Below are positions 26,565 through 37,005 of a stretch of DNA of 64,000 bases, piece after piece. The translations under genes and the position numbers were made by a program. The notes below the pieces were generated by a model. The model saw nothing but the letters and a program-made list of their open reading frames with translations. It was not told the DNA's origin and made no database searches. This DNA is from Salinisphaeraceae bacterium (GTDB taxonomy: Bacteria > Pseudomonadota > Gammaproteobacteria > Nevskiales > Salinisphaeraceae). Where the stretch lies: positions 1 through 64,000 of the forward strand of contig NYTH01000027.1 of NCBI GenBank assembly GCA_002683405.1, given 5' to 3'. Each line of letters starts with the position of its first letter. Position 1 is the first letter of the stretch.

Positions 26565-27659
26565 TTATTCGAAATCCCGAATCACGCTCAGCAGATAGCT
26601 TGTATCCAGCTCTTCGACCCCGGGCTCCGGCTGGTTTTCGTACTCGTGCGCCAACTCGCCCCGCAGCTTCCACAGCGACTCGCGGGTACCCAGCGGGAAC
26701 TCGGCGCCCAGACGCGAGTCGGCCCGGAAATTGTCGGCCGGCTGATTGTCGATCTCCGGAATAAGGGTCAGGGTGTGGGTCAGCCTCATCCACGGCAGCC
26801 AGTCGTAGCGGTAGTCCCAGCCGAATGAAGAGATGATGTTGCTCTCGCTGTCACCCTCCACGTAATCCACGTGCTCGTAACCCAGGCCCATGCGCAGCTT
26901 GTACTCGTGACCGGGCCGGCGAATGAGAAAATAACCCGGACCGACGACGGCCCTCACGCGCAGGTCGATTTCTTCGAACTCGTCCTTCTCGGCCTCCGTT
27001 TCCCCGAACAGGAAGAAGCGCTCCGTCCAGTCCCGTTCAAGCCGCGCGGTGGCACGCGTCTCGTCGCGGGTATCTTCGTCATCCTGCGATTCCTTGTTCC
27101 GCTGAATGGCCAGGCTCAGGCGCTCGCGACCGGTGTCCCGCAGCGCCTCGGCACGGATCGCGTTGCTCTGCGTTTCGGAATTGCCCTGCGAACCTTGAAT
27201 ACCTACCTGCAGACGACCGCTCCAGGGGTCTTCCAGCGCCGCGGCGCGGGCTTCGGCCTCCGCCAGTCTGGTTTGCGCCAGAATCTGCTCAGGGCTGTCC
27301 TCGCCCGGCCGGCGGAGATGAACAAGATTCTCCAGCGCCAGGGGCGCATCGCCGAAATTGGGATTATCCAGGCTGGTCCAATCGTTGTCCGACTCGTAGA
27401 GCAGGCGGGCTGTCACTTCGTCGCCATTGTCGAGCCGGACGACAACGGGCGCCTCCGTTTCCAGCCCCGCCACCTCGGCCTGGTCGACCGTCACGGTTCC
27501 GGCGAAGGTCGTTTCAAGCGTCAACTCGCCGTCGTCCAGTCCGGCAATTTCACCCTGCAGCGTGCTGCCGTCACGGGTATGCACGATATCGGCCCCGGCC
27601 TGGCCGATCCAGAACAGGCCTGCGGCCAGCCATCCGGCCATTCGCACCACGTCACTCAT
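26565..27659 (-). CDS. DUF481-family outer-membrane protein
   Basis: This 364-aa protein has a signal peptide (about residues 1-24) and a roughly 60-residue small beta domain starting at the DIVHTRDGSTLQGEI segment. An Ala/Glu-rich helix follows around 110-140, then a DUF481 barrel from about residue 148 that begins with WSGRLQVGIQGSQGNSET and ends in a Phe-Glu dipeptide. Function is unknown; the family comprises salt-induced or otherwise uncharacterised outer-membrane barrels. ATG at 27659 has AGGGAGT upstream. The gene lies past the rplQ terminator and 246 bp before the DUF1302 gene. That gap has no gene and no clear promoter. Confidence 0.85.
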   Translation of the reverse strand: MSDVVRMAGWLAAGLFWIGQAGADIVHTRDGSTLQGEIAGLDDGELTLETTFAGTVTVDQAEVAGLETEAPVVVRLDNGDEVTARLLYESDNDWTSLDNPNFGDAPLALENLVHLRRPGEDSPEQILAQTRLAEAEARAAALEDPWSGRLQVGIQGSQGNSETQSNAIRAEALRDTGRERLSLAIQRNKESQDDEDTRDETRATARLERDWTERFFLFGETEAEKDEFEEIDLRVRAVVGPGYFLIRRPGHEYKLRMGLGYEHVDYVEGDSESNIISSFGWDYRYDWLPWMRLTHTLTLIPEIDNQPADNFRADSRLGAEFPLGTRESLWKLRGELAHEYENQPEPGVEELDTSYLLSVIRDFE

Positions 27660-27690
27660 CCGGGACTCCCTGTCGTTTAATGCGTAACGC

Positions 27691-27716
27691 AAAAGGCCGG
27701 CTAGAAGCCGGCCTTT
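27691..27716 (-). terminator. terminator of the alpha ribosomal operon
   Basis: A perfect 10-bp stem (27692-27701 with 27707-27716) has a 5-nt loop and ends in TTTT in the minus direction. It sits 34 bp after the rplQ stop and separates the ribosomal operon from the DUF481 gene. Confidence 0.88.
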
Positions 27717-27750
27717 CGATAATTTACTTCTCGGCTGCGCGGTTCGTGCC

Positions 27751-28167
27751 CTATGCGCCTGCCGTGTCGGCCATGTCGAGATCGTCTTCCTCTTCCTCGA
27801 CTTCCACCTGCGGACGGTCCACCAACTCCACAAAGGCCATTGGCGCATTGTCGCCGGGGCGAAATCCGCATTTCAGGATGCGCAGGTAGCCGCCCGGACG
27901 ATCGGCATAACGCTTGCCGAGTTCGTTGAACAGCTTGCCGACCGCTTCCTTGTCGCGCAGACGATTGAAGGCCAGACGACGGTTCGCCACGGTATCGCTT
28001 TTCGCCAGCGTAATCAGCGGCTCGGCGGTGCGGCGCAATTCCTTTGCCTTGGGGAGCGTGGTGCGAATCAGCTCGTGGCGGAACAGCGACGAGGACATAT
28101 TCCGCAACATGGCCTTGCGGTGGGACGACTCACGTCCGAGGTTGGTACCGGTCTTGCGGTGACGCAT
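27751..28167 (-). CDS. rplQ: 50S ribosomal protein L17
   Basis: This 138-aa large-subunit protein sits near the tunnel exit face. The [20 protein letters not shown] start and the [17 protein letters not shown] segment are diagnostic. It is longer than the 127-aa E. coli protein because of an acidic C-terminal tail (a run of Glu/Asp around residues 121-130). It is the last gene of the alpha operon, 41 bp after rpoA and directly before the terminator. Confidence 0.98.
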   Translation of the reverse strand: MRHRKTGTNLGRESSHRKAMLRNMSSSLFRHELIRTTLPKAKELRRTAEPLITLAKSDTVANRRLAFNRLRDKEAVGKLFNELGKRYADRPGGYLRILKCGFRPGDNAPMAFVELVDRPQVEVEEEEDDLDMADTAGA

Positions 28168-28208
28168 GGTCTGCTCGCTCTACTAATTCTGTGGGATTGA
28201 ACCGCCGA

Positions 28209-29207
28209 TCAGCCGGCGGCGTCTTCCAGCTCGGCCGGCGGCCAGGCTTCCAGGTCCATGCCCAGGCTCAGGCCGTGCTCGGCCAGCACTTCGCTGATTT
28301 CCGTCAGCGATTTCTTGCCCAGGTTGGGGGTCTTCATCAGTTCGGTTTCAGTCCGCTGCACGAGATCACCCACGAAATGAATGTTCTCGGCCTTGAGGCA
28401 ATTGGTCGACCGAACGGTCAGGTCAAGCTCGTCAATCGGCTTGAGCAGGATCGGATTGACCGAACCGGTATCGACCTGCTTTTCGGCCTCCGGCTTGGCT
28501 TCCAGATCCACGAAGACCGAAAGCTGACTGTACAGAATGCCGGCGGCAGTGCGTACGGCTTCCGCCGGATCGACGCTGCCGTTGGTTTCGATGTCCAGCA
28601 CCAGCTTGTCCAGATCGGTGCGCTGCTCAACGCGGGCACGCTCCACGGCGTAGCTGACGCGGCGAATCGGGCTGAACGAGGCATCCAGGCGCAGCGAACC
28701 GATTTCGCTGGCGCCGGTGTCTTCTTCGCCCGGCTCGGCCTTGCTCTGCGCCGGCTGGTAGCCGCGACCACGTGCCACCTTGAGCGTCATTTTCAGATCA
28801 CCACTGGTGAGGTTGGCAATGACCAGATCGGGGTTGACGATTTCCACGTCATGATCGGTGACGATATCGCCAGCCGTCACGGGACCCTCGCCCGACTTGT
28901 TCAGCTGCAGCGTCGACTCTTCGCGACTGTGCATGCGCACGGCGACGTTCTTCAGATTCAGCAGAACGTCGATGACGTCTTCCTGCATACCTTCCACCGT
29001 GGTGTACTCGTGCAGCACACCATCGATAGCCACCTCGGTGATGGCAGCACCGGGAATCGACGACAGCAGGATGCGACGCAGCGCATTGCCCAGCGTGTGC
29101 CCGTAGCCACGCTCCAGCGGTTCGAGCGCAATCTTGGCCCGACGCTCGCTCACCTGCTCGACTTCGACCAATCTTGGCTTCAACAATTGGGTGGAAGCAG
29201 TCTGCAT
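28209..29207 (-). CDS. rpoA: RNA polymerase alpha subunit
   Basis: This 332-aa subunit has an N-terminal dimerisation domain ([20 protein letters not shown] near residue 35) that nucleates core assembly. A flexible linker leads to a C-terminal domain ([20 protein letters not shown]) that binds UP elements and activators. The Arg of TVRS and the [10 protein letters not shown] helix that contact DNA in E. coli are conserved. The gene sits between rpsD and rplQ as in other proteobacteria. Confidence 0.98.
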   Translation of the reverse strand: MQTASTQLLKPRLVEVEQVSERRAKIALEPLERGYGHTLGNALRRILLSSIPGAAITEVAIDGVLHEYTTVEGMQEDVIDVLLNLKNVAVRMHSREESTLQLNKSGEGPVTAGDIVTDHDVEIVNPDLVIANLTSGDLKMTLKVARGRGYQPAQSKAEPGEEDTGASEIGSLRLDASFSPIRRVSYAVERARVEQRTDLDKLVLDIETNGSVDPAEAVRTAAGILYSQLSVFVDLEAKPEAEKQVDTGSVNPILLKPIDELDLTVRSTNCLKAENIHFVGDLVQRTETELMKTPNLGKKSLTEISEVLAEHGLSLGMDLEAWPPAELEDAAG

Positions 29208-29282
29208 GCGTAATTACCTCTCGCTGTTTCGACAGCGTGTACGTACTGGCGTTGTCGCGCCGGCTCGGCGCCGGCGCCAGAT

Positions 29283-29906
29283 TTACTTGGAATACAGCTC
29301 GACCACGAGGTTCTCGTTGATGTCGGGCAGTATCTGATCGCGGTCAGGCGTTGACTTGAAGGTGCCGTTGAGCTTCTTGTCATCGACATCGACCCACTCA
29401 CTCAATCCCATCTGCGTCGCGACCTCCAGCGACTGCACGATGCGAGTCTGATGCTTGGCCTTTTCGCGGATCGCGATCACGTCGCCTTCCTTGACTTCGT
29501 AGGAAGGGATGTTGACCGGGTAACCGTTGACCGCCACCGCTTTGTGGCTCACCAGCTGGCGGGCTTCCGCCCGGGTGCTGGCAAAACCCATGCGGTAGAC
29601 CACGTTGTCCAGACGCCGCTCAAGCAGCTGAAGCAACAACGTGCCGGTGGCGCCCTTGGTCTGCGCGGCCTTCTTGTAGTAGTTGCGGAACTGCCGTTCC
29701 AGTACGCCATACATGTGGCGGAGCTTCTGCTTTTCGCGAAGCTGCAGCGCGTAATCCGACAGCCGCTGACGGCGCTGCGTGCCCTGGGCACCCGGCGGCG
29801 TATCAAGCTTGCACTTGCCTTCGAGCGAACGCCCGCGACCTTTCAGGAAAAGATCGGTGCCCGCGCGACGGGCCTGCTTGCATTTGGGACCGGTGTACTT
29901 TGCCAT
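29283..29906 (-). CDS. rpsD: 30S ribosomal protein S4
   Basis: This 207-aa primary 16S rRNA-binding protein is also the translational repressor of the alpha operon in E. coli. The [20 protein letters not shown] start, the S4-fold [22 protein letters not shown] and the closing NLVVELYSK are present. Its ATG shares one base with the rpsK stop. Confidence 0.98.
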   Translation of the reverse strand: MAKYTGPKCKQARRAGTDLFLKGRGRSLEGKCKLDTPPGAQGTQRRQRLSDYALQLREKQKLRHMYGVLERQFRNYYKKAAQTKGATGTLLLQLLERRLDNVVYRMGFASTRAEARQLVSHKAVAVNGYPVNIPSYEVKEGDVIAIREKAKHQTRIVQSLEVATQMGLSEWVDVDDKKLNGTFKSTPDRDQILPDINENLVVELYSK

Positions 29907-30310
29907 CAGACTCTACGCTTCTTGGGAGGCCGACATCCGTTATGCGGAATCGGCGTGACATCAATAATGCTCACGATCTTGAAACCGTTGCCGTTGAGCG
30001 AGCGCACCGCCGCCTCACGACCCGGCCCCGGGCCCTTGACCCGGACTTCCAGATTCTGAACGCCGTATTCTGCGGCGCCGTTGCCGGCACGTTCCGCAGC
30101 GACCTGGGCCGCAAAAGGCGTACTTTTGCGCGAGCCCTTGAACCCGCAACTGCCCGACGTGCACCAGGACAGGACATTACCCTGCCGATCGCTGATCGTG
30201 ATGACCGTGTTGTTGAAGGTCGCGTGGATGTGCGCGATCCCGTCCGTCACGTTGCGCTTGGCGCGGGCCTTGCGGGCTCGTGTGGAGCTCGTAGCTGTAT
30301 CTGTTGCCAT
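29906..30310 (-). CDS. rpsK: 30S ribosomal protein S11
   Basis: This 134-aa platform protein lies near the mRNA exit. [19 protein letters not shown] and the basic C-terminal [13 protein letters not shown] are diagnostic. The N-terminal [18 protein letters not shown] stretch is slightly longer than in E. coli (129 aa). It follows rpsM after 80 bp and overlaps rpsD by one base. Confidence 0.98.
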   Translation of the reverse strand: MATDTATSSTRARKARAKRNVTDGIAHIHATFNNTVITISDRQGNVLSWCTSGSCGFKGSRKSTPFAAQVAAERAGNGAAEYGVQNLEVRVKGPGPGREAAVRSLNGNGFKIVSIIDVTPIPHNGCRPPKKRRV

Positions 30311-30390
30311 GTGTTTTGCCTGTCATCGCGCCCCGGGGCGCGTATCAATAACTCCGGAAGTGAACGACGATCGCCTGACCGACGCTCTGC

Positions 30391-30747
30391 CTAGCGGCGA
30401 ATCGGCCGGCGCGGCCCCTTGCGCGTCCGCGAATTGGTCCGGGTACGCTGCCCGCGCACCGGCAGACCGCGCCGATGACGCATGCCGCGATAGCAGCCGA
30501 GATCCATGAGACGCTTGATGTTCATCGAGACTTCGCGACGCAGGTCGCCTTCGATGCTGAATTTCTCGATCTCGCCCCGCAGCGCGTCAATTTCGCCCTC
30601 GGTCAGATCCTTGACCTTGGTATCGCGCGCGACGCTGGCGCCATCGCAAATACCCTTTGCCCGAGTCGGGCCGATGCCATACAACGACTGCAGCGCGATA
30701 ACCGCGTGCTTGTTGACGGGCAGATTGACTCCAGCAATACGCGCCAT
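30391..30747 (-). CDS. rpsM: 30S ribosomal protein S13
   Basis: This 118-aa small-subunit head protein contacts the P-site tRNA and L5. The [20 protein letters not shown] start and the [14 protein letters not shown] tail are typical. The 175-bp gap before it, after rpmJ, is where gammaproteobacterial alpha operons carry the S4-binding pseudoknot. I cannot confirm that structure by eye. Confidence 0.98.
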   Translation of the reverse strand: MARIAGVNLPVNKHAVIALQSLYGIGPTRAKGICDGASVARDTKVKDLTEGEIDALRGEIEKFSIEGDLRREVSMNIKRLMDLGCYRGMRHRRGLPVRGQRTRTNSRTRKGPRRPIRR

Positions 30748-30922
30748 TCGACTGCTCTCTTGCGTTATTCCAGTTAAATACTCGGAGCGTGCGTGCGCGC
30801 GCCAAACAGGCTGCCGCGGACGCCGAACCGGACAAAGCCGCCCATCAGGGCGACAGGCAGGCCGGAAAAGCCCGCCAAGATAAGTGGTTTACTCATGCAA
30901 ATCAAGACCGGACAGACTCTGC

Positions 30923-31039
30923 CTAGCCCTGACGCTGTTTGTGACGCGGGTCGGTGGAACAAATCACCATGACCACGCCGTTCCTGCGCACTACCTTGCA
31001 GTTTCTGCAGATTTTCTTGACCGACGCTCTGACTTTCAT
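30923..31039 (-). CDS. rpmJ: 50S ribosomal protein L36 (zinc-ribbon form)
   Basis: This 38-residue protein begins [20 protein letters not shown] and ends HKQRQG. The zinc ligands Cys11, Cys14, Cys27 and His33 are all present, so this is the zinc-binding C+ type rather than the zinc-free paralogue. It lies 27 bp after secY, the usual place at the spc-alpha junction. Confidence 0.97.
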   Translation of the reverse strand: MKVRASVKKICRNCKVVRRNGVVMVICSTDPRHKQRQG

Positions 31040-31066
31040 TTTGAACTCCGAATACCCTGCTCGCTG

Positions 31067-32419
31067 CTATCGCAGCATGCCTGCCCGGCCCTGACCCTTG
31101 AGGTTGGCCTTCTTCATCAGACCCTCGTACTGATGCGACATCAAGTGAGCCTGTAACTGCGCCATGAAATCCATGACGACGACCACGATGATCAGCAGCG
31201 ACGTGCCGCCGAAATAGAACGGCACGTTGTACTTGAGGATGAGAAATTCCGGCAGGAGACAGACTGCGGTGACGTAGGCGGCACCCGCAACAGTCAGTCG
31301 CGTGAGCACGGTGTCAATGTAGTTGGCGGTCTGCATGCCTGGCCGCACACCGGGTATGAACGCCCCGGACTTCTTCAGATTCTCCGCCGTCTCACGCGAA
31401 TCGAACACGAGCGCGGTATAGAAGAAACAGAAGAAGATGATCATTATCGAATAGAACAACACATACAGCGGCTGTCCCGGCGCAATGGCGTTCGCCACCC
31501 AGTTCGCCGTGGAGCCGCCTTCACCCAGGAACCGGACCACGGTTGCCGGGAACAGGATGATGCTGGAGGCGAAGATCGGCGGAATAACGCCGGACATGTT
31601 CAGCTTGAGCGGCAGATGCTGCGTCTGCGCAGCATACATTCGGCGCCCGCGCTGTCGCTGGGCATGATGGACGGGTATACGACGCTGCGCCCGCTCGACA
31701 AACACCACGAAACCGGTCACGGCCAGCGCGCCCACGAACATCAGAACCGCAGTGATGGCGCCCATTTCACCCGTGCGCACCAGATCCAGTGTGCCGCCCA
31801 CCGCCGACGGCAGACCCGACACGATGCTCGCGAAGATGAGTATCGAAATACCGTTGCCGATACCCCGCTCGGTGACCTGCTCGCCCAGCCACATCAGGAA
31901 CATGGCGCCCGTGGTCAGGCTCACGGCCGTCGTGAACACGAAGCTGTACTGGGTCACGCCCGGCAGCGCAATGCCCTGGTTGAACAGCGCAATGCCCGTA
32001 CCGATCGACTGGAACAGGGCCAGGCCCACGGTCCCGTACCGCGTGTACTGCGTGATCTTGCGACGCCCGGCCTCACCCTCTTTCTTCAGGTCTTTCAGCG
32101 CCGGCACCGTGGCTGTCATCAGCTGCATGATGATGGATGCCGAGATATACGGCATAACGCCCAGCGCCAGGATCGACAGTCGCTCCAGCGCGCCGCCGGT
32201 GAACATGATCCCGACGTCAAGAATGGTGCCGGACTGGCGCTCGAACAGCTGCGCCAGCTGCGCCGGGTCGATACCCGGAACCGGTATGAAGGTACCGATG
32301 CGGAAGACCACCAGCGCACCCACCAGAAACAGCAGACGCTGACGCACTTCGGTCAGCTTGCCGCTGTCCGGCATCATGCCGCCCATCGCGGGATTCTGCT
32401 TGTTCGGGCCTTTTGCCAT
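31067..32419 (-). CDS. secY: preprotein translocase channel subunit SecY
   Basis: This 450-aa, ten-helix channel protein works with SecE (encoded at 61333) and SecG. The N-terminal [20 protein letters not shown], the plug region, [15 protein letters not shown], and the cytoplasmic C5 loop [20 protein letters not shown] near residue 360 are all recognisable. It is the last large gene of the spc operon, 25 bp after rplO. Confidence 0.98.
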   Translation of the reverse strand: MAKGPNKQNPAMGGMMPDSGKLTEVRQRLLFLVGALVVFRIGTFIPVPGIDPAQLAQLFERQSGTILDVGIMFTGGALERLSILALGVMPYISASIIMQLMTATVPALKDLKKEGEAGRRKITQYTRYGTVGLALFQSIGTGIALFNQGIALPGVTQYSFVFTTAVSLTTGAMFLMWLGEQVTERGIGNGISILIFASIVSGLPSAVGGTLDLVRTGEMGAITAVLMFVGALAVTGFVVFVERAQRRIPVHHAQRQRGRRMYAAQTQHLPLKLNMSGVIPPIFASSIILFPATVVRFLGEGGSTANWVANAIAPGQPLYVLFYSIMIIFFCFFYTALVFDSRETAENLKKSGAFIPGVRPGMQTANYIDTVLTRLTVAGAAYVTAVCLLPEFLILKYNVPFYFGGTSLLIIVVVVMDFMAQLQAHLMSHQYEGLMKKANLKGQGRAGMLR

Positions 32420-32444
32420 ATTGCGCTACGTGTTGCCGGCTGAA

Positions 32445-32876
32445 TTATTCGCTGGCGACGCTGCCGCCGGCGGACTCGATGGCCGACCGCGCGCCGGCGG
32501 TGGCCGCGACGCCCTTGACCTGGACGGCTCCGGACAGCTCACCCGAAGCAATGATCTTTGCCCGTTTGGCGTCCCGCGGCACGACGCCGGCGGATTTGAG
32601 CGCGTCCAGCGTGACGTCGCCTTCGATTTTGCTGAGCGCATCGAGGCGCACTTCGGCACACTGCGCCGTAACCGAACGAAAACCGCTTTTGGGGACACGA
32701 CGCTGCAGCGGCATCTGGCCACCCTCGAAGCCGACCTTGTTATAGCCACCCGAGCGGGATTTCTGGCCCTTGTGGCCACGGCCGCCAGTCTTGCCCAGGT
32801 CCGAGCCGGGGCCACGGCCAATCCGCTTCTTCGCGGGGCGGGCGCCCTTGCCGGGCTGTAAATCGTTGAGTCGCAT
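32445..32876 (-). CDS. rplO: 50S ribosomal protein L15
   Basis: This 143-aa late-assembly large-subunit protein has an N-terminal [20 protein letters not shown] and the Gly/Lys-rich [20 protein letters not shown] tail that threads into rRNA. ATG at 32876 gives this standard start; a longer frame to 32933 adds unrelated residues and is rejected. Confidence 0.98.
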   Translation of the reverse strand: MRLNDLQPGKGARPAKKRIGRGPGSDLGKTGGRGHKGQKSRSGGYNKVGFEGGQMPLQRRVPKSGFRSVTAQCAEVRLDALSKIEGDVTLDALKSAGVVPRDAKRAKIIASGELSGAVQVKGVAATAGARSAIESAGGSVASE

Positions 32877-32936
32877 GTCTAATCCGCTCTCGTCAGGGTT
32901 GAGTCCATGAATCCGGGCTAACGCCCGCGCCATGGA

Positions 32937-33134
32937 CTACGACAGTTCTTCCACCGCAAGCAGGTAGGAAACCTTGTTGATCATGCCCAGGTTTTCCGGC
33001 GTAGCCGCCACAGTCACGCTGTGGTGCATGCGGCGCAATCCCAGGCCACGAACACAGGCCCGGTGCCTTTCTAGCCGGCCTGCCGTGCTCTTGATGAGTT
33101 TGATCTTCAATTGCTTCGCGTTTTCGCTCGCCAT
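32937..33134 (-). CDS. rpmD: 50S ribosomal protein L30
   Basis: This 65-aa protein matches L30: [20 protein letters not shown] followed by [10 protein letters not shown] and a [11 protein letters not shown] strand. It is a few residues longer than the E. coli protein at both ends. It lies 31 bp after rpsE and 60 bp before rplO. Confidence 0.97.
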   Translation of the reverse strand: MASENAKQLKIKLIKSTAGRLERHRACVRGLGLRRMHHSVTVAATPENLGMINKVSYLLAVEELS

Positions 33135-33165
33135 GTCCTAATTCCCGTATTGGTCAGCCGCCGTC

Positions 33166-33675
33166 TCAGGCGCTCAACTCATCAACGCTTTTGCCACGCT
33201 TGGCAGCGATGTAATGCGGATCGTGCAGTTCCGCCAGGCCGTTGATGGTGGCACGCACGACGTTGATCGGATTGCGAGAGCCGTAACTCTTGGCCAGCAC
33301 GTTGGCCACACCGGCCACTTCCAGCACGGCGCGCATGCCGCCGCCGGCGATAACGCCGGTACCCTCGGAGGCCGGCCGCATGATGACCTTCGTGGCCCCG
33401 TGCCGACCGACGGTTTCGTGCTGAATGGTGTCGCCACGCAGCTTGACATCAATCATGCTCTTGCGCGCCGCTTCCATGGCCTTCTGGATGGCCAGCGGCA
33501 CTTCGCGTGCCTTGCCGTAGCCGAAGCCCACGCGGCCATCGCCGTCACCGACCACGGTGAGCGCGGTGAACCCGAACTGACGGCCACCCTTGACCACCTT
33601 GGCCACACGATTGACGGTAATCAGCTTCTCGAGCAGATCACCTTCGGTACGTTCGTTACGGTCTGGCTGTGCCAT
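33166..33675 (-). CDS. rpsE: 30S ribosomal protein S5
   Basis: This 169-aa protein helps decoding accuracy and mRNA entry. The dsRBD-like N-domain ([40 protein letters not shown]) and the C-domain with [18 protein letters not shown] are intact. The VVKGGR loop, where spectinomycin-resistance changes arise in E. coli, looks wild type. Confidence 0.98.
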   Translation of the reverse strand: MAQPDRNERTEGDLLEKLITVNRVAKVVKGGRQFGFTALTVVGDGDGRVGFGYGKAREVPLAIQKAMEAARKSMIDVKLRGDTIQHETVGRHGATKVIMRPASEGTGVIAGGGMRAVLEVAGVANVLAKSYGSRNPINVVRATINGLAELHDPHYIAAKRGKSVDELSA

Positions 33676-33711
33676 ATCTCGTTAATCCTTGATGTGCCCG
33701 CTCGTGGGGAA

Positions 33712-34068
33712 CTAGAACTGCAATCCGCCTTCGCGCGCGGCATCGGCCAGCGCCTTGACGCGGCCGTGGTAGGCAAATCCGCCGCGGTCGAACGCCACGC
33801 GCTCGATGCCGGCTTCGCGAGCCTTTTCCGCGATCAGCTTGCCAACCGAGGCGGCCGCTGCGGCGTTACCGGTGGCGCCCACGCCATCGCGCACGGCTTT
33901 CTCCACCGTGGAGGCGGACACCAGGGTCCGGTCGCCGCCGGGCGTCAGAATCTGCGCATAGATGTGCCGGGGTGTGCGAAACACCGTCAGCCGGTGTGCG
34001 CCCGCCTCACGCATACGCATGCGGGAGCGGCGAGCCCGGCGCAAACGATTGACTTGTTTCTTGTGCAT
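33712..34068 (-). CDS. rplR: 50S ribosomal protein L18
   Basis: This 118-aa 5S rRNA-binding protein has an Arg-rich N-terminus ([20 protein letters not shown]) followed by [20 protein letters not shown] and the closing [20 protein letters not shown]. It lies 39 bp after rplF and 36 bp before rpsE. Confidence 0.98.
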   Translation of the reverse strand: MHKKQVNRLRRARRSRMRMREAGAHRLTVFRTPRHIYAQILTPGGDRTLVSASTVEKAVRDGVGATGNAAAAASVGKLIAEKAREAGIERVAFDRGGFAYHGRVKALADAAREGGLQF

Positions 34069-34107
34069 GCTGGTAAACCGTATTCAAATATCGGGCGGGG
34101 CCCGGAA

Positions 34108-34638
34108 TTATTTCTTCTTCGCTTCCTTGCGAATGACCTGTTCGTCCGAATAGCGGACGCCCTTGCCCTTGTAGGGCTCGGGCGGACGGAACGCGCGAAT
34201 CTCGGCGGCCACCTGACCCACCTGCTGCTTGCTCGCGCCCTTGAGCAGAATTTCCGTCTGCGAGGGTGTTTCCACGCTGACGCCCTCGGGCATCTCGTAG
34301 GCGATCGGATGCGAGAAGCCGAGCGAGAGATTCAGCTTGTTGCCCTGAGCCTGGGCGCGATAACCCACGCCGACCAGTTCCAGCTTGCGCTCGAACCCTT
34401 CCGATACACCCGTGACCAGATTGGCAAGAATCGCCCGCGCGGTACCGGCAATGGCCAGGTTTCGCGTCCGGCCGGTCGCGACGATCGTCGCTTCGCCGTT
34501 TTCGATCTGGACCTCTGCGCCCTTGGGCAGGACGAACTCGAGCGAGCCGTTCTTGCCCTTGACCCGGGCGGTTCCGTTTTCAATCTGCACTTCCACACCA
34601 CTGGGAATGGAAATGGGAGCCTTGGCTACTCTGGACAT
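34108..34638 (-). CDS. rplF: 50S ribosomal protein L6
   Basis: This 176-aa protein contains the two-fold L6 repeat. The N-terminal [20 protein letters not shown] and the C-terminal [20 protein letters not shown], near the factor-binding site, are diagnostic. It lies 42 bp after rpsH. Confidence 0.98.
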   Translation of the reverse strand: MSRVAKAPISIPSGVEVQIENGTARVKGKNGSLEFVLPKGAEVQIENGEATIVATGRTRNLAIAGTARAILANLVTGVSEGFERKLELVGVGYRAQAQGNKLNLSLGFSHPIAYEMPEGVSVETPSQTEILLKGASKQQVGQVAAEIRAFRPPEPYKGKGVRYSDEQVIRKEAKKK

Positions 34639-34680
34639 GACTTCAATCCGCCTCGTTGATTACGTCTGCGATGCGCCCGA

Positions 34681-35073
34681 TCAGGCAACAGTGCAGAGCA
34701 CCTCACCACCGTGACCGGCAGCGCGCGCCGCATGATCCGTCATCACGCCCTGTGACGTGGAGATGATCGCGACACCCAGCCCGCCGACCACAGACGGGAT
34801 ATCCGTCTTGCTGCGGTAGATGCGCAGGCCCGGTTTGCTCACTCGTTCGATGTGCTCGATGACACCGCGGCCCTGGAAATATTTGAGCGTGACGCTCAGC
34901 GTGGGTTTACCCTCGCTCGATACCGCGAAATCCTCGATGAAACCCTCATCCTTGAGCACCTGCGCAATGGCGGTTTTCACCTTGGATGACGGCATCTCCA
35001 CCCGATCCTTTTCGGCCGCCTGGCCGTTGCGGATGCGAGTAAGCATATCGGCGATGGGGTCAGTCATACTCAT
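34681..35073 (-). CDS. rpsH: 30S ribosomal protein S8
   Basis: This 130-aa primary 16S rRNA binder is the spc operon repressor in E. coli. The [18 protein letters not shown] start and the closing [20 protein letters not shown] are typical. The start is ATG 35073, with AGAGGT at about 35083-35088. That ribosome-binding site lies just outside the inverted-repeat element filling the unusual 295-bp gap after rpsN. The element could therefore affect S8 translation. Confidence 0.98.
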   Translation of the reverse strand: MSMTDPIADMLTRIRNGQAAEKDRVEMPSSKVKTAIAQVLKDEGFIEDFAVSSEGKPTLSVTLKYFQGRGVIEHIERVSKPGLRIYRSKTDIPSVVGGLGVAIISTSQGVMTDHAARAAGHGGEVLCTVA

Positions 35074-35093
35074 GCGTACCGATACCTCTTGTG

Positions 35094-35369
35094 GGGAACC
35101 TCGAAATAATTTCTACGCACATCGCGTTTGAGTCCCAAGCTGCCTGCCTGCAAGGCGCGCGGCGCAGCGCCGTGGCAGGCACCACGGTCAAGCCGCGTAA
35201 CGCCGCAGGCGGGCAGCTTGGGCCAAACCCCTTCGGGGACCGGCCGTTGCGCGCACCTGGACTGCGTCATCAGTCGTTCGTTTGCGGGTAGCAAACCTCT
35301 CTCCTTCTTCCTTGCCAGCCGCGCGCAGCGACGCGGGCGCGAGTGTGTAGAAATCATTTCGAGGTTCCC
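35094..35369. repeat. MITE-like element with 31-bp terminal inverted repeats in the spc operon
   Basis: About 276 bp between rpsN and rpsH are bounded by near-perfect inverted repeats. Left is 35094-35125, beginning GGGAACCTCGAAATAATTTC. Right is 35339-35369, its complement with a few changes. Inside lies an 18-bp inverted repeat with one mismatch (35134-35151 with 35205-35222, starting CCCAAGCTGCC). Smaller hairpins lie at 35170-35187, 35228-35238 (TTCG loop) and 35280-35296. The last base of the right repeat is the first plus-strand base of the rpsN stop codon. No credible gene is inside. It would be transcribed within the spc mRNA. Origin and family are unknown to me. Confidence 0.8.
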
Positions 35370-35674
35370 TACCAGGAAGACTTGACCAGACCGGGGATTT
35401 CCCCGTTCATGGCCGCTTCACGAAGTTTGTTGCGGGCAAGTCCGAACTTGCGGTAATAACCCCGCGGACGACCCGTCAGATGACAGCGGTTCCGCAGCCG
35501 ATGCGGGCTGGCGTCACGGGGCAGCTTCTGCAGTTCCTGAACTGCCTCGAAGCGCTCATCCATCGTGGCGTTCGGATCCTTGATCTTCTTTCTCAGCTCG
35601 GCGCGGCGCTCAGCGTACTTCTCTACCGTACGTGCACGCTTGACTTCGCGCTGGACCATACTTTTCTTAGCCAT
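35369..35674 (-). CDS. rpsN: 30S ribosomal protein S14
   Basis: This 101-aa small-subunit head protein is the zinc-free long form, the same length as in E. coli. [20 protein letters not shown] begins it and [20 protein letters not shown] is the conserved C-terminal block; no CxxC pairs are present. ATG 35674 gives the standard start. It lies 19 bp after rplE, and its stop codon abuts the inverted-repeat element downstream. Confidence 0.98.
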   Translation of the reverse strand: MAKKSMVQREVKRARTVEKYAERRAELRKKIKDPNATMDERFEAVQELQKLPRDASPHRLRNRCHLTGRPRGYYRKFGLARNKLREAAMNGEIPGLVKSSW

Positions 35675-35693
35675 AACTAACGCTCGTCTTGAA

Positions 35694-36269
35694 TTACTTG
35701 CGGAACGGGAAGTTGAACCCTTCCAGCAAGGCCCGCCCTTCTTCATTCGTCCGGGCGGAAGTGGTGATGATGATGTCCATGCCGCGGAGCACGTCGACCT
35801 TGTCGTAATCGATTTCCGGGAACACGATCTGTTCCTTGATGCCCATACTGTAGTTGCCCCGACCATCAAAGGACCGCGGATTAACGCCGCGGAAATCGCG
35901 GATACGCGGCAGCGCAGCGTTCACCAGCCGGTCCAGAAACTCGTACATCCGCGCCCGGCGCAAGGTCACCTTGCAGCCAATGGGCCATTCCTCGCGGATC
36001 TTGAAGCCGGCCACGGACTTGCGAGCTCGGGTCATCAAGGGTTTCTGACCGGCAATCTGCGCCATATCGTTCATGGCGTGCTCGATAACCTTGCGGTCCG
36101 CGACGGCCTCGCCCACGCCCATGTTCAGCGTGATCTTGGTGATACGCGGCGCAGCCATGGGGCTGCTGTAGCCGAACTGCTTGATCAGCGCCGGCAGCAC
36201 CGTCTCGCGATAATAGGCCTGCAGTCGGGGTGCCCCTGCGGCTTCGGATTGTTTAGCTTCAGCGTTCAT
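35694..36269 (-). CDS. rplE: 50S ribosomal protein L5
   Basis: This 191-aa 5S rRNA-binding protein contacts S13 across the subunit bridge. [20 protein letters not shown] and [20 protein letters not shown] are diagnostic. It is about 12 residues longer at the N-terminus than E. coli L5 (an extension with [11 protein letters not shown]). Confidence 0.98.
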   Translation of the reverse strand: MNAEAKQSEAAGAPRLQAYYRETVLPALIKQFGYSSPMAAPRITKITLNMGVGEAVADRKVIEHAMNDMAQIAGQKPLMTRARKSVAGFKIREEWPIGCKVTLRRARMYEFLDRLVNAALPRIRDFRGVNPRSFDGRGNYSMGIKEQIVFPEIDYDKVDVLRGMDIIITTSARTNEEGRALLEGFNFPFRK

Positions 36270-36302
36270 CTTTAATTTGATCCTGGTTGATCCCGGCGCG
36301 CG

Positions 36303-36635
36303 CTACGCGTCCACGACCTCGCCACTGGACTTGAAGTAGCGCACCTTGCGGCGTTTGCCGCCTTCTTCAAGCCACTTGAAACCGACCCGATCGCCCTTCT
36401 CGGCCTGCGGGTTGTACAGCATGACGTTGGAAATCTGCAGCGGCATCTCCTGATCAACAATGCCGCCCTGCACGCCTTCCTGCGGGTTGGGGCGCACATG
36501 CTTCTTGGCAATGTTCAGCCCTTCGACCAGAACACGGCCGTCCTTCCGGATTTCCGTGACATAGCCGCGACGACCCTTGTCCTTGCCGGCGATGGCAATC
36601 ACTTCGTCGCCCTTGCGAATACGGTTACTGGCCAT
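36303..36635 (-). CDS. rplX: 50S ribosomal protein L24
   Basis: This 110-aa assembly-initiator protein has a KOW motif ([20 protein letters not shown]) near the N-terminus, then [20 protein letters not shown] and a basic C-terminal part. The ATG shares one base with the rplN stop. Confidence 0.98.
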   Translation of the reverse strand: MASNRIRKGDEVIAIAGKDKGRRGYVTEIRKDGRVLVEGLNIAKKHVRPNPQEGVQGGIVDQEMPLQISNVMLYNPQAEKGDRVGFKWLEEGGKRRKVRYFKSSGEVVDA

Positions 36636-37000
36636 CAGAGCACCTCCGGCGCCAGGGAAATGATGCGCATGTACTTTTCACGCAGCTCACGAGTCACCGG
36701 ACCGAAAATACGCGTGCCGATCGGTTCGTTCTGCGCGTTCAGCAATACCGCGGCGTTGCTGTCAAACCGGATGAGCGAACCATCCGGACGACGCACGCCG
36801 CGCTTGGTGCGCACCACCACCGCATTGAGCACGTCACCCTTCTTCACGCGACCGCGCGGAATGGCGTCCTTCACGGTAATCTTGATGATGTCGCCGATGC
36901 GTGCGTACCGGCGGTGCGAGCCGCCGAGTACCTTGATGCACTGCACCTTGCGCGCGCCGCTGTTGTCGGCAGCCTGCAATACTGTTTCTGTCTGGATCAT
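36635..37000 (-). CDS. rplN: 50S ribosomal protein L14
   Basis: This 121-aa inter-subunit bridge protein has the [20 protein letters not shown] start, [20 protein letters not shown] in the middle and the [20 protein letters not shown] end. It lies five bases after rpsQ and overlaps rplX by one base. Confidence 0.98.
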   Translation of the reverse strand: MIQTETVLQAADNSGARKVQCIKVLGGSHRRYARIGDIIKITVKDAIPRGRVKKGDVLNAVVVRTKRGVRRPDGSLIRFDSNAAVLLNAQNEPIGTRIFGPVTRELREKYMRIISLAPEVL

Positions 37001-37005
37001 CGGCC

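Noticed and set aside
30774-30962. 62-residue frame between rpmJ and rpsM
   Set aside because: It overlaps rpmJ out of frame, has no family resemblance, and lies where the alpha operon leader is expected.
35070-35357. 95-residue open frame across the rpsN-rpsH gap
   Set aside because: It runs through the inverted-repeat element, shows no recognisable domain, has no ribosome-binding site and ends inside rpsH; the inverted repeats explain the sequence better.
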